From Streptomyces djakartensis (lineage in GTDB: Bacteria; Actinomycetota; Actinomycetes; Streptomycetales; Streptomycetaceae), in contig NZ_BMWE01000034.1 of assembly GCF_014651075.1 (NCBI RefSeq), positions 1-51,297 of the forward strand: 51,297 bases of DNA, read 5' to 3'. Shown here in pieces: positions 1-7,447 of the stretch. A program made the position numbers and the translations under genes. Under the pieces are notes generated by a model. It did not search any database. It saw only the letters and a program-made list of their open reading frames with translations, and was not told where the DNA came from. Numbering within the stretch: position 1 is the stretch's first letter; every line of letters begins with the position of its first letter.

Positions 1-1
1 C

Positions 2-355
2 TTCGACGAGGCGTACGTCGGCCCCTTCACCTGGGACCTCAAGCGCTTCGCCGCCTCCATCGCCCTCATCGGGTACGCCAAGGCGCTCAGCGACGAGCAG
101 ATCACCGAGCTGGTGCGGATCTACGCAAACGCCTACCGCGAGCGGATCCACGCCCTGTCCACCGGCGCCAAGAGCGACGAGGTACCGTCGTTCACCCTGG
201 ACACCGCGCAGGGCCCGGGCAGCTGGCGGTTCCGCGTCCTGTTGTCCTGTTTCAGCGGAGCAGGCCCGTACCGCCCGCCGCTCCGCCGACGTCCACCGCC
301 GCCGCGCCGCCACCACCTCCGGCAGGCCCCGCAGATCCTGACGCTCCAGCGCTGA
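2..355 (+). pseudogene. DUF2252 family protein, internal fragment
   Basis: The frame is open from the left window edge. It carries the DUF2252 signature FDEAYVGPFTWDLKRFAAS followed by IALIGYAKALSDEQITELV, a segment that lies in the first third of these roughly 450-residue proteins of unknown function. Similarity stops near position 216, after TLDTAQGP. The rest, to the TGA at 353-355, is Arg/Pro-rich sequence antisense to the TniQ-like remnant on the other strand. The C-terminal two thirds of the family are therefore missing, which points to a deletion or insertion breakpoint at about 216-240. The N-terminus lies outside the window. Confidence 0.65.
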
Positions 356-520
356 TCGGCATCCGCGTCCAGCAGCCACCGCCCATGCCGCACGCACACC
401 CGCTCCCACCCGCGGCACCTACCGCACCACCCCGCAGCTCCTGCCCGGTGCGCCGGGCCGTGCACAGTGGCGTTGCGTGGTGACGGCTGGGCACGGCGTT
501 ACGCCGCCCGTGCCTTCGGC
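225..520 (-). pseudogene. TniQ-like zinc-finger/HTH protein remnant, several frameshifts
   Basis: On the minus strand one frame reads CGRCRGWERVCVRHGRWLLD (C-x2-C...C-x2-H, like the zinc finger of TniQ-type proteins). After DADADQ the homology continues only in another frame, as ALERQDLRGLPEVVAARRRW. A third frame upstream reads ARRTGQELR, the usual lead-in to the finger. At least two frameshifts therefore separate pieces that belong to one protein. The assignment to TniQ-like proteins comes from memory of Streptomyces homologues and is moderate. The multiple shifts make true decay more likely than a single read error. Confidence 0.45.
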
Positions 521-559
521 CATGGCGCCGAGGGCACGCCGACGGTGCGGGCGGGGTGG

Positions 560-1603
560 TCAGGTGGCTGCCGCAAGAGCAGGCGAGGGGCTGGCCGGGC
601 GGGGGTGCGCCCGCGCGGCGGGGCTGCCACCGCTGCCGGGCGGCCTGTATGGTGCGACGCCCGCCGCTCCGCCCGCCGGAGGCCGGCCAGACGGTGAGGA
701 GGTGCTCTTGACCTCGATCACCGTGAGCTGGCCGTCGTGGTGGACCAAGTAGTCGGGCTGCCAGGAGCCCGGCTGCGCTGGGGCCTTGCCGTTCCGGGCG
801 GCCTGCGAGGCAAGGTAGCTGTGCACCCCGCTGCCCACGATCTGTTCCAGCATCGCCGGCTCGAGCAGCGACAGGAAATGCCTCCACTGCTGGTCGCTTG
901 ATCCCCAGGTGTGCCTGGGTTGCGCCGTGGAGGGACCAGTCAGCAGGCGGGAGGACGTGCGCTGCAGCCGCCGCAGCGCGGCCTGGCTGCGAAGCCGGCT
1001 CCACTCATTGGGCAGTTCGCCGGCCGTGGCCGCGGGGGAGCGCCGAGTGATCTTCTCGAAGGCGCTCAGCCACGGCGTGTGCTGCTCGGGCGGGATGCCG
1101 CAGCCGGTCAGGAAAGCCCGCAGTTGCTGCTCATCGGCTGGGATGGCGTCGCGGTTGACGATCCGGGCCGTGCTGCTGACCGGCAGCGCGAGCGGGTTGC
1201 CTGAGCGTTCCTTGATCTCCCGAAGGCTCGGCGCCCCGGCCTGTTCCCACACCACTTCCAGCGCCCTGCTCAAGTCCCCCTCATCGCCGATGAGTCCTGG
1301 GCGGGGCGCCCGCAGCTGCGCCAGCCGACCGCGTTCCTCGATGCGGGCTTGGCGCCACAGGTCGTCCGCGGCCCGCACCGCATCCTGCTCCCCGCCGCAG
1401 CCCTCGACGTAGGCCTCGACCGTGGTGCGCCGGGGCACCACAGCCCCGGATGCCGCCCGCTTGAGCGTGGCAGGCGACAGGCCTGTGCGGCGGGCCAGCG
1501 TCTCGTAGCTCATCCCGGCCGCGTCCCGCCATCCGCGAAGGTGTACGGCGAGTCGGCCGCGGGCAGGCCGGCCCTGGTCGACGGGGTTTTCTTTGCGCCC
1601 CAT
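560..1603 (-). CDS. XRE-family HTH protein with a truncated nuclease-like C-terminus
   Basis: This 347-residue ORF starts MGRKENPVDQ, 12 bases after the stop of the small membrane-protein gene on the same strand, so the two probably share a transcript. Residues 18-70 form an XRE-type helix-turn-helix (MSYETLARRTGLSPATLKR). The middle repeats the kind of charged helices seen in Streptomyces HTH proteins of this class. Near residues 275-300 it reads PDYLVHHDGQLTVIEVKS, a D...E-V-K pattern like the PD-(D/E)XK nuclease fold. After EVKS the sequence becomes Gly/Pro/Ala-rich and looks frame-shifted, so the C-terminal domain appears cut off. DNA binding is the supported role; nuclease activity is only a suggestion. 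Confidence 0.6.
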   Translation of the reverse strand: MGRKENPVDQGRPARGRLAVHLRGWRDAAGMSYETLARRTGLSPATLKRAASGAVVPRRTTVEAYVEGCGGEQDAVRAADDLWRQARIEERGRLAQLRAPRPGLIGDEGDLSRALEVVWEQAGAPSLREIKERSGNPLALPVSSTARIVNRDAIPADEQQLRAFLTGCGIPPEQHTPWLSAFEKITRRSPAATAGELPNEWSRLRSQAALRRLQRTSSRLLTGPSTAQPRHTWGSSDQQWRHFLSLLEPAMLEQIVGSGVHSYLASQAARNGKAPAQPGSWQPDYLVHHDGQLTVIEVKSTSSPSGRPPAGGAAGVAPYRPPGSGGSPAARAHPRPASPSPALAAAT

Positions 1604-1615
1604 GCCCTGTGCCGC

Positions 1616-1885
1616 CTACTTCCCGGCCGCGGCGCGCAGCACCGCGGCGGCCAGTCCGCCCAGGCGGCGCCGGCCACCTCCGGCCGCGACGACCGCCGCA
1701 GCGCCCAGAGCACCGCATCCCCCGAGCAGCAGGAAGACGTCCTCGAGCGGCATCCCGGTCATGTGCAGGGCGGCACCCAGGACGGGGAAGGAGACGGCGG
1801 TGAAGGCCTGCGGCGCGCCGAACCGGGACGGAGTATCCGTCCGGTCGGTTCCGCATCGCGGCACACGAGGGCTGTTGCTCGACAT
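1616..1885 (-). CDS. Small putative membrane protein upstream of the XRE gene
   Basis: An 89-residue ORF with an ATG preceded by AAAGGACC at good spacing, so the start is well supported. The sequence is mostly hydrophobic from about residue 28 on, with two candidate membrane spans (AVSFPVLGAALHMTGMPL and EDVFLLLGGCGALGAAAVVA), and ends in a basic/Ala-rich tail. It lies 12 bp upstream of the XRE gene in the same direction, probably as the first cistron. I recognise no family. It may be a membrane partner of the regulator, by position only. Confidence 0.5.
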   Translation of the reverse strand: MSSNSPRVPRCGTDRTDTPSRFGAPQAFTAVSFPVLGAALHMTGMPLEDVFLLLGGCGALGAAAVVAAGGGRRRLGGLAAAVLRAAAGK

Positions 1886-1937
1886 GCGAAGGTCCTTTCA
1901 CAGGCCCCGGTGCCAAGGCGGCTGACCGGGGCGGGGC

Positions 1938-2329
1938 GAACTGCTACTGGCTGCAAGCCCCTCTTGCACAGGGGCGATTGGCGTCACCGCCCGTGCCGGG
2001 CATGCCTACATCATTCCAGCCCCGCGCCGCCTCCGGCAGAAAGATCACCAGTCGAAACATCCCCTATGCTGGTAATGCCCGTTGATTGGTTCTGTGGTGT
2101 CCAAGCAAGCGGTTCTCACCACCTCACCTGTCCTCGCCCCTCGAAGACCGGGCAACCAGGGCGGCGGCCGCGATGCCGCTTGCTGCGGCCGCGCGCTGCA
2201 CGCGGATAGTCCGTCTGTGTGCATGATCTGCTTGCCGCAGCCCCTGTCTATGAGTGATGGTGGGCCCCAGAACACGACGAGGCCGGTGCTCCCGGCCCGC
2301 GAAAGTCCTTGAACTGCTACTGGCTGCAA
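1938..2329. repeat. 19-bp direct repeat pair, 373 bp apart
   Basis: The sequence GAACTGCTACTGGCTGCAA occurs exactly at 1938-1956 and at 2311-2329, in the same orientation. The intervening DNA has no clear gene. The pair could be the two ends of a small inserted element, a remnant of site-specific recombination, or a duplicated RNA/operator element. Confidence 0.6.
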
Positions 2330-2387
2330 CCGACGCTGACAGGGACACCGGCAGATCTACGTTGGCGCGTGATCTGCCTGCACGACG

Positions 2388-2413
2388 CCGGCACCGCCAC
2401 TCGGCGGTGCCGG
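2388..2413 (+). terminator. Hairpin terminator
   Basis: A perfect 11-bp stem (CCGGCACCGCC / GGCGGTGCCGG) with an ACTC loop is followed by TTTCGTC on the plus strand. This is a typical Streptomyces intrinsic terminator. No confident gene lies directly upstream. Confidence 0.55.
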
Positions 2414-2755
2414 TTTCGTCGTCTCCAAGCCTCGTTGCACCGCCCCCGGTGCCGCCAGGCGGCTCCACACTGCGAGCGATAAACCAAGGCGCGTGACCGT
2501 CCGGGCCGTCGTGGCTGCCGCCGTCCCCGCCCGGCGCCCGCCATCCGCCCGGCGTGCACGCTCTCGCGTGTGACGTTGATGTTGTCACCTCACCGAAGTG
2601 ATGCGACAACACCCCGACAGCGCACGCAGCGGACTCGGCGGCGCCGATGTCCACGACGGCGGGCACGTCGGACGATCCGCAGCTCGCCCCTTCGGCAAGA
2701 GAAGCTGGCAGCTCCACCGCTTCGCTGCCCATACGTAGGCGCTGCCAGCTGGTTA

Positions 2756-4786
2756 CTAGCTGTGTGGGCAGGCGTCGTTGTGGTGGGGGGTGGGGGTGCC
2801 GTCGGGTTCGATGCCGTGCGGCCATAGCTTTCGCCATATGGGCTCGGTGCCGTGGTAGGGGTAGGCGGCGTCTCCGTGGTCGAGCGCTTCGCGGGCGATG
2901 CGGGCTGCTTCTTCGATGTCGCGTGATTCGTATCGGAAGCGGGCGATGCTTGCGAGTGCTTCGGGGTGTCCGTAGGTTGCAGCGGCTTCCCAGAGTTCTT
3001 CGGCGCGATCTGTGTCTCCGGCTGCCTCGCGGTGTTTTGCCAGGTCAGCCAGTGTGTTTGTGAGCCCGTACTCCGCGGCGGCCCGTGCGTAGTACTCCGC
3101 CTGTTCGAAGAGGGCCGCTTCTTCACGCATCATGGCCAGACGGCCCAGGCAGGCGGGTGCGCCATAGGCTGCCGCGTGGTGAGCCAATTCGGATGCCTCC
3201 ACAGTCAGACCGGCCTTCTCGTGCTGAAGCGCGATGTCGGCGAGGGCGTCGGGCTGGCAGCATTCGGCGGCCTCCAGGGCCAGGGCGGCTGCCTGCTCGT
3301 AGTCGGCTGCTTCAACGGCCATGAAGGCAAGGTCTGCCAGGGCCCTGCAGGTCAGATGGTCCACCGGCCAGCTGTCGCTGTCGTCGAGCGCGTCATATGC
3401 CTGGAGACGCACGTCGAGACCGAGGGCGGGGGAGGGCGGGGGCAGTTGATGGGCGCGTTCTGCCAGGAGGCGGGCGTAGCGCAGCCGCCATCGGGCTGAA
3501 GCGGCTGACTCCAGAGCGCTGACATCGGTGCGTCGTGGCAGGTGCCGCAGGGCAGCGTCCCAGAAAGAGGCCGGGGGGCATATCTGACCACGCGTCCGGC
3601 GGCCGTGCTGCTCCATGTAGTCGGCCAGTCGAAAGGACTCCTCGCCTTCGGTCCCTGCTCTGCGCCGTGTGCGCCGCAACAGGGCTGTGTTGCCGTGTGC
3701 GGTGCGCCCCGTATAGGTGAGGGCCTGTTCGAACCAGTCGTCGTCCAAGGAGTTGAGCTCTGACGCTGAAAAGTAGTCCATGGCCGCTTCTTCCAAGAAA
3801 GCTGCGGGTAGGTCTATGCCACATCCCAGACGTCGTGCGTCCATGGCGACGTGGAGGAGCGCGCGGGCACCCGCGCGCGCCAGCTTGTACCGGTCTAGCA
3901 ACGCCGGAGCACCGGCGAGGAACTGGGTGATGCGGCGGTCGGCCGCCCCCGCCAGCGCTTGTGCGAGACGCTCGTCCGCCTGTGCCGCACTGTGAACGGC
4001 GACGAGTTCTTGCGCGGTGAAGGCGTCAGGCACATGGATTTGCCGTCCCGTAAGCAGCTGACGGCTTTGCTCCTGCGGATCTTCTCCTAGTGGAATCGGC
4101 AAAGAGGTCAGATGATCCCAGTGCAGGGGCCACAGAGTGCCCAGAACGAGGATCGGAGCGCGGTGAGTGTCGGCCAGCAGGGTGCGCAGGGCCGCGGCGA
4201 TCCTCTCTCCGACCCCGGGAGGGGCCAGGTAGTGCTGTGCCTCGTTCAGCCAGACCACGGTTTTTGGCCCTACTGCGGCCAGGCCAGCCAGTGCTGCGTC
4301 GGCTCGGGTGGGGTCGAAGGGATGCCAGAGCCGCCACTCATCGACGGTAAGGATCTGAATGGCTTCCCACGCTGCACGGGTCTTGCCAGTGGAGGATTCG
4401 CCTACCAGCACGCATAGCTGGCTTTTGCCGCCCTGTGCGGCACGCACGATGTGCTGCAGGTGAGTGTCGTGCTCCCGCTGCACGTAGGCGGGTAACTCAC
4501 TCTCTTCAGTGGCGACGCGGATCGCGTGATGCACTTCGAGATCAAGTGGGTGGCACTCGCTGATGAGGCGTGTAACGAGTGCTTTTTGGTCCGGTGCGCT
4601 GGCCGACTGAGCGGTAGGCAGGACCGTGATGGTGTTGTTGTCACCGGTGATGACCGCGCCGACGTCTCGGCCTGCTGCTACCGAGTCCTTGCTTGCCTGC
4701 ACCCGGTTACCTGAAGCTGAGGACTGCTGCCCATCGTCGTTCGGGATGTCATGAGCCCGACGTGGCCATACCGGCGAGGGGCTCAC
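2756..4786 (-). CDS. STAND-type P-loop ATPase with C-terminal TPR/Sel1-like repeats
   Basis: A 676-residue protein. Residues 30-55 contain a short Gly/Asn motif (VAAGRDVGAVITGDNN) that is also present in the membrane protein encoded just upstream. Walker A is GESSTGKT (129-136) and Walker B is VVWLNEAQ (177-184). From about residue 500 to 640 four repeats of about 33 residues follow (LADIALQHEKAG, LGRLAMMREEAA, LADLAKHREAAG, LASIARFRYES), helical and TPR/Sel1-like. The ATG overlaps the stop of the upstream gene by four bases (ATGA), so translation is coupled. Such ATPase-plus-repeat proteins are common in actinobacterial conflict and signalling systems. The substrate and output are unknown. 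Confidence 0.7.
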   Translation of the reverse strand: MSPSPVWPRRAHDIPNDDGQQSSASGNRVQASKDSVAAGRDVGAVITGDNNTITVLPTAQSASAPDQKALVTRLISECHPLDLEVHHAIRVATEESELPAYVQREHDTHLQHIVRAAQGGKSQLCVLVGESSTGKTRAAWEAIQILTVDEWRLWHPFDPTRADAALAGLAAVGPKTVVWLNEAQHYLAPPGVGERIAAALRTLLADTHRAPILVLGTLWPLHWDHLTSLPIPLGEDPQEQSRQLLTGRQIHVPDAFTAQELVAVHSAAQADERLAQALAGAADRRITQFLAGAPALLDRYKLARAGARALLHVAMDARRLGCGIDLPAAFLEEAAMDYFSASELNSLDDDWFEQALTYTGRTAHGNTALLRRTRRRAGTEGEESFRLADYMEQHGRRTRGQICPPASFWDAALRHLPRRTDVSALESAASARWRLRYARLLAERAHQLPPPSPALGLDVRLQAYDALDDSDSWPVDHLTCRALADLAFMAVEAADYEQAAALALEAAECCQPDALADIALQHEKAGLTVEASELAHHAAAYGAPACLGRLAMMREEAALFEQAEYYARAAAEYGLTNTLADLAKHREAAGDTDRAEELWEAAATYGHPEALASIARFRYESRDIEEAARIAREALDHGDAAYPYHGTEPIWRKLWPHGIEPDGTPTPHHNDACPHS

Positions 4787-5178
4787 GTACGGTTCCCGTC
4801 TCCGGTGATGACCTCACCGATGTTCCCCGCGGCAGCAGTGCTACCGCCTCCTGAGGCGCGCACACTGCCGCCCGCAGGCGGACTAGGGTGTGACGCCGAT
4901 TGGTGCGTCACCTCGTTGTGATTGCCGACGATGACGCGCCCCACGTGGCCGCCGGACGCCAGGGCACCATCGTCGGCCTCTACGGCTCGGCGTCCCGAAC
5001 CGGCGAGCGCCCACACTGAGATCGTCAAGCCCACGAGGCCAGCGAAGGCGCCCATCACGCTGCCAAGCCGATCGGCCACCGCAAGATCCATGAAGATCGC
5101 GACTGCCACCAAGCACACCGCCGCTGCCCCGCATACGGCCGCGCACGCGATCAGCGCGTAAGCCCTCCAACCATGCAT
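4783..5178 (-). CDS. Two-TM protein with Gly/Asn repeat motif, coupled to the ATPase
   Basis: The start chosen is the ATG of MHGWRAYALI; an in-frame TTG at 5208 would add ten residues. Two membrane spans (AYALIACAAVCGAAAVCLVA and SVMGAFAGLVGLTISVWALA) are followed by a soluble tail. The tail carries two copies of a V-x-VGN/TGD-x-N motif (GGHVGRVIVGNHNE and AAGNIGEVITGDGN). The same motif sits at the N-terminus of the downstream ATPase, suggesting the two proteins interact through it. The stop overlaps the ATPase start (ATGA). A plausible role is to anchor or sense at the membrane for the ATPase; this is inference. Confidence 0.6.
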   Translation of the reverse strand: MHGWRAYALIACAAVCGAAAVCLVAVAIFMDLAVADRLGSVMGAFAGLVGLTISVWALAGSGRRAVEADDGALASGGHVGRVIVGNHNEVTHQSASHPSPPAGGSVRASGGGSTAAAGNIGEVITGDGNRT

Positions 5179-5334
5179 ATGGCCATCAAACCGAATTCCT
5201 GTTCTCAAGGTAGCCGCATTAGCGGAACGGGAAGGAAATGGGCAGCCATGTCAGGCCCCGAATCGAGGTGCAGGCGGCTGACCCGCTGCTACAGGCCTGT
5301 CATGAGGCGCCAGCTCCTGGACGTGGCCGTCCAT

Positions 5335-5421
5335 CTGCTCGATCCGTTCTGGAGACAGCGTTGCGGCGCGGCTGCGCTGGTTCCCGCTCCATGCACCAAG
5401 CCGAAGCTCCCGTTCCTCCTG
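5335..5421 (-). pseudogene. Helicase-associated domain fragment (TtrA-like C-terminus)
   Basis: The minus-strand peptide EERELRLGAWSGNQRSRAAT followed by LSPERIEQ matches the extreme C-terminus of the terminal helicase at 47,307-49,835 (EERQLRLGAWISNQRSRAAT, LSPERIEK). No P-loop or other helicase part is present nearby, so this is a stranded piece of a paralogous terminal helicase gene about 42 kb from the intact copy. Confidence 0.65.
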
Positions 5422-5514
5422 GTCCGCGCTGCTGCCGCCACTCCGCGCGCGATCAGCGCGTTCCTCGTCCCCCGGTGTCAGGGTGCGGCTTCCCTCCCGC
5501 GTGCAGGGCGCCAC

Positions 5515-5575
5515 TGACGGCCTCGATGAGGCGGGTGAGGGATCCGATGCGGCCGGCGGTGCGCTGGTAACGCTC
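5515..5575 (-). pseudogene. TniB ATPase fragment, second copy
   Basis: Minus-strand translation gives YQRTAGRIGSLTRLIEAV, matching HQRTAGRIGSLTRLIRQA inside the larger TniB remnant at 5,763-6,345. About 30 bases (GGATCCGATGCGGCCGGCGG and flanks) are identical in both places. This is a second broken TniB-like gene or a local duplication. Confidence 0.55.
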
Positions 5576-5762
5576 GGAGGGGGGTTTGTTGGTGGGCCGT
5601 GTGTTTGTTGGCCTGGGGTGTTGTGGGTTCGTTGAGAGGCCGGGTGGGCGGTTCGGCTGGGGTGGGCGGGGTGTGTGAGCTGGACTTGTGTGTGGTGTGT
5701 GGAGTGTGGCTGAGGTGGGTTGTAGGTAGTCCTAGCGCGTAAAGACTCGGTTGGTGTTTTCG

Positions 5763-6345
5763 CTAGTCAGCGTTGTTTTGCTGTTCGGTGGGTGGGTTAG
5801 CGGTTGTGGGTGGGGCGTCTGTGTTGTTCGGCGAGGTGGTCGAGTTGTACGGCGTCGAGGGTGGTTTTGGTGATGCGTTCGGTGCCGTGTGGATGGCGGT
5901 GATGGCGGCTTGGCGGATGAGTCGGGTGAGGGATCCGATGCGGCCGGCGGTGCGCTGGTGGAGGTAGGGGGCGTGCCGGGGGAGGGTGCCGGTTTTGTGG
6001 TGGTGGAGGTCGAGGGCGTTTTCGATGTCGGTGATGACGTCGCGGAAGGGGTGGCGGGTGCCGTGGCGGGCGGGGAGGGGGCCGCAGGTGACGAGGGTGG
6101 CGCGTCCGGCTAGTTGGGCGCCGCGGGTGCCGGTGAACAGGGGGGTGTCGGTGACGTTGATGCCGGCGTAGACGAACGTGGCGGGCAGGCGTTCGGTGAG
6201 GTCTTTGAGTAGGTCGGCGGTTTGGGCGCCGGTGGTGGTGCCGGGGTTGAGGCGGTGGATTTCGTCGATGAGGACGAGTTGGACGCCGGCTTGGGTGTAG
6301 GTGGCGCAGACGGCGTCGGTGATCTGGGTCTGGACGAAGAACTCC
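5763..6345 (-). pseudogene. TniB-like transposition ATPase, N-terminally truncated
   Basis: The open frame (ATG-type start at 6,392) contains the C-terminal part of a TniB/AAA+ transposition helper. It has Walker B LVLIDEIHRLN, then TTGAQTADLLKDLTERLPAT, FVYAGINV, and a C-terminal helical block ending RTAGRIGSLTRLIRQAAITA. The Walker A half is missing. Upstream of about 6,345 the DNA belongs to an unrelated plus-strand coding remnant, so a recombination junction has replaced the N-terminus. TniB normally works with a TniA transposase and TniQ; here only fragments of TniB and possibly TniQ survive. Confidence 0.6.
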
Positions 6346-6536
6346 CCGTCCTGTCCTTCAACGGCCCTGGCGACTACCGGCTGCGCATCCACGCCCGCGG
6401 CCGCGACACCGCAGTCGACCTGACGCCGGAAGAGGTCACCGAGTGGTACCTCATTCAGGCCTGGCCTGCTTCCGCACAGGACGTGGCCGTGCTGCGCCAG
6501 CGCGATGCCTATGGAGCATCACACCGTGCGCGCTGA
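6345..6536 (+). pseudogene. C-terminal fragment of a small hypothetical protein
   Basis: The plus frame reads GDYRLRIHARGRDTAVDLTP, EEVTEWYLIQAWPAS and ends DAYGASHRAR at TGA 6,534-6,536. This looks like the conserved C-terminus of a widespread Streptomyces hypothetical protein whose N-terminal two thirds would lie upstream. That upstream DNA is instead the antisense TniB remnant, so the protein was cut at the junction near 6,345. Confidence 0.5.
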
Positions 6537-7232
6537 CCACAGCGTCAAATGACTGTCTGCCCGCCCATCGGCTGCCGGTAGGTGGGCAGACACGTTCCCT
6601 TCGACGGGGCGGCCCCCTGATGCACGGTACGACGCGAACTGGTGTGAGGCGCGGCCCCGTGCCGCACCAGAACCGTTTGAGGGCCGGCTGCGGGGCATGT
6701 AGACGGCCCTCGCCTCTATCTCATCCAGTTCGTGGTCAGCCGTGGAAGGTGATGTACCCGTTGCCGTCGCGGTCGTTGCCGGACTGGTGTAGGAGTGCAC
6801 ATCGGCGCGGGCGCCGGACAGCTTGTAGAAGTAGACTGTGTCCTTGTCGTTGTTCCACATGAAGTTGCAGTTCTGGCGGTAGACGACGTTGCCCGCGTCG
6901 GAGTCGGTGCCCATGCCGCCGCGCAGCTTGACGTAGTCACCGGGTTGGAGGGTGTGGCTGGCGGTGAAGGTGAACTTGTTGCCAGCCGCGTCCTTGACGA
7001 CGTAGCCCTTCAGGTTCACCGTCGTGCTGCGCGAGTAGTTCCTGATCGTCAGATACTCGTTCTTGGTGTTGTCACCGGAGCACCGGTTGTCGTCCCGGCC
7101 CGGGGCGTCGTACTGGATGCCCCTGAGTTTCAGGGCCGAAGAGTACTCGGCGGCCTGGGCCGGGGCTGCGGTGACGGCGGCGAGCGCGCCGACGGTGACA
7201 GCGGCAGCGACCAGAGCGTGGCGGATGCGCAT
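6519..7232 (-). CDS. Secreted lamin-tail-domain protein with frameshifted C-terminus
   Basis: A clear Sec signal peptide (MRIRHALVAAAVTVGALAAV, cleavage after AQA) precedes a lamin tail domain: LKLRGIQYDAPGRDD, NEYLTIRNYS, LKGYVVKDAAGNKFTF, HTLQPGDYVKLRGG, VYRQNCNFMWNNDKDTVYFY. After ADVHSYT the family ends in SGNDRDGNGYITFHG and stop. Here that peptide is found in another frame ending at 6,736-6,738. A single missing A at about 6,784-6,787 (AAG reduced to AG) explains it. The ORF therefore reads through 70 unrelated residues to 6,519. The domain itself is intact, so the protein may still function. Such proteins are extracellular with unknown ligands. Confidence 0.7.
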   Translation of the reverse strand: MRIRHALVAAAVTVGALAAVTAAPAQAAEYSSALKLRGIQYDAPGRDDNRCSGDNTKNEYLTIRNYSRSTTVNLKGYVVKDAAGNKFTFTASHTLQPGDYVKLRGGMGTDSDAGNVVYRQNCNFMWNNDKDTVYFYKLSGARADVHSYTSPATTATATGTSPSTADHELDEIEARAVYMPRSRPSNGSGAARGRASHQFASYRASGGRPVEGNVSAHLPAADGRADSHLTLWSARTV

Positions 7233-7447
7233 GTGGAAACCCCCCTCATTGGTACGAATGGCGCGCCCCGGAGCTTACCCAAAGAATGAACATCAGGTGA
7301 TGGCTCAGTGGAGAGAGTGTGAAGGTCTCCGTCGTTGATGCAACCGCTGAAAGGCGTCGGCGATGTGAGCGTGCGCACGGACCCAGGAGCGCGGCGGCCG
7401 CGATGGCACAGTGCTCGTTACAAGGGCGCACCGCTGCGGTGGCCAGG

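Larger units (their letters stand above)
1886..2755. other. Gene-poor stretch
   Basis: No frame in this 870-base interval shows a recognisable domain together with a ribosome binding site. It holds a 19-base direct repeat (1938-1956 and 2311-2329) and a strong hairpin at 2388-2413. The overlapping long ORFs are ordinary by-products of high GC. Confidence 0.4.
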
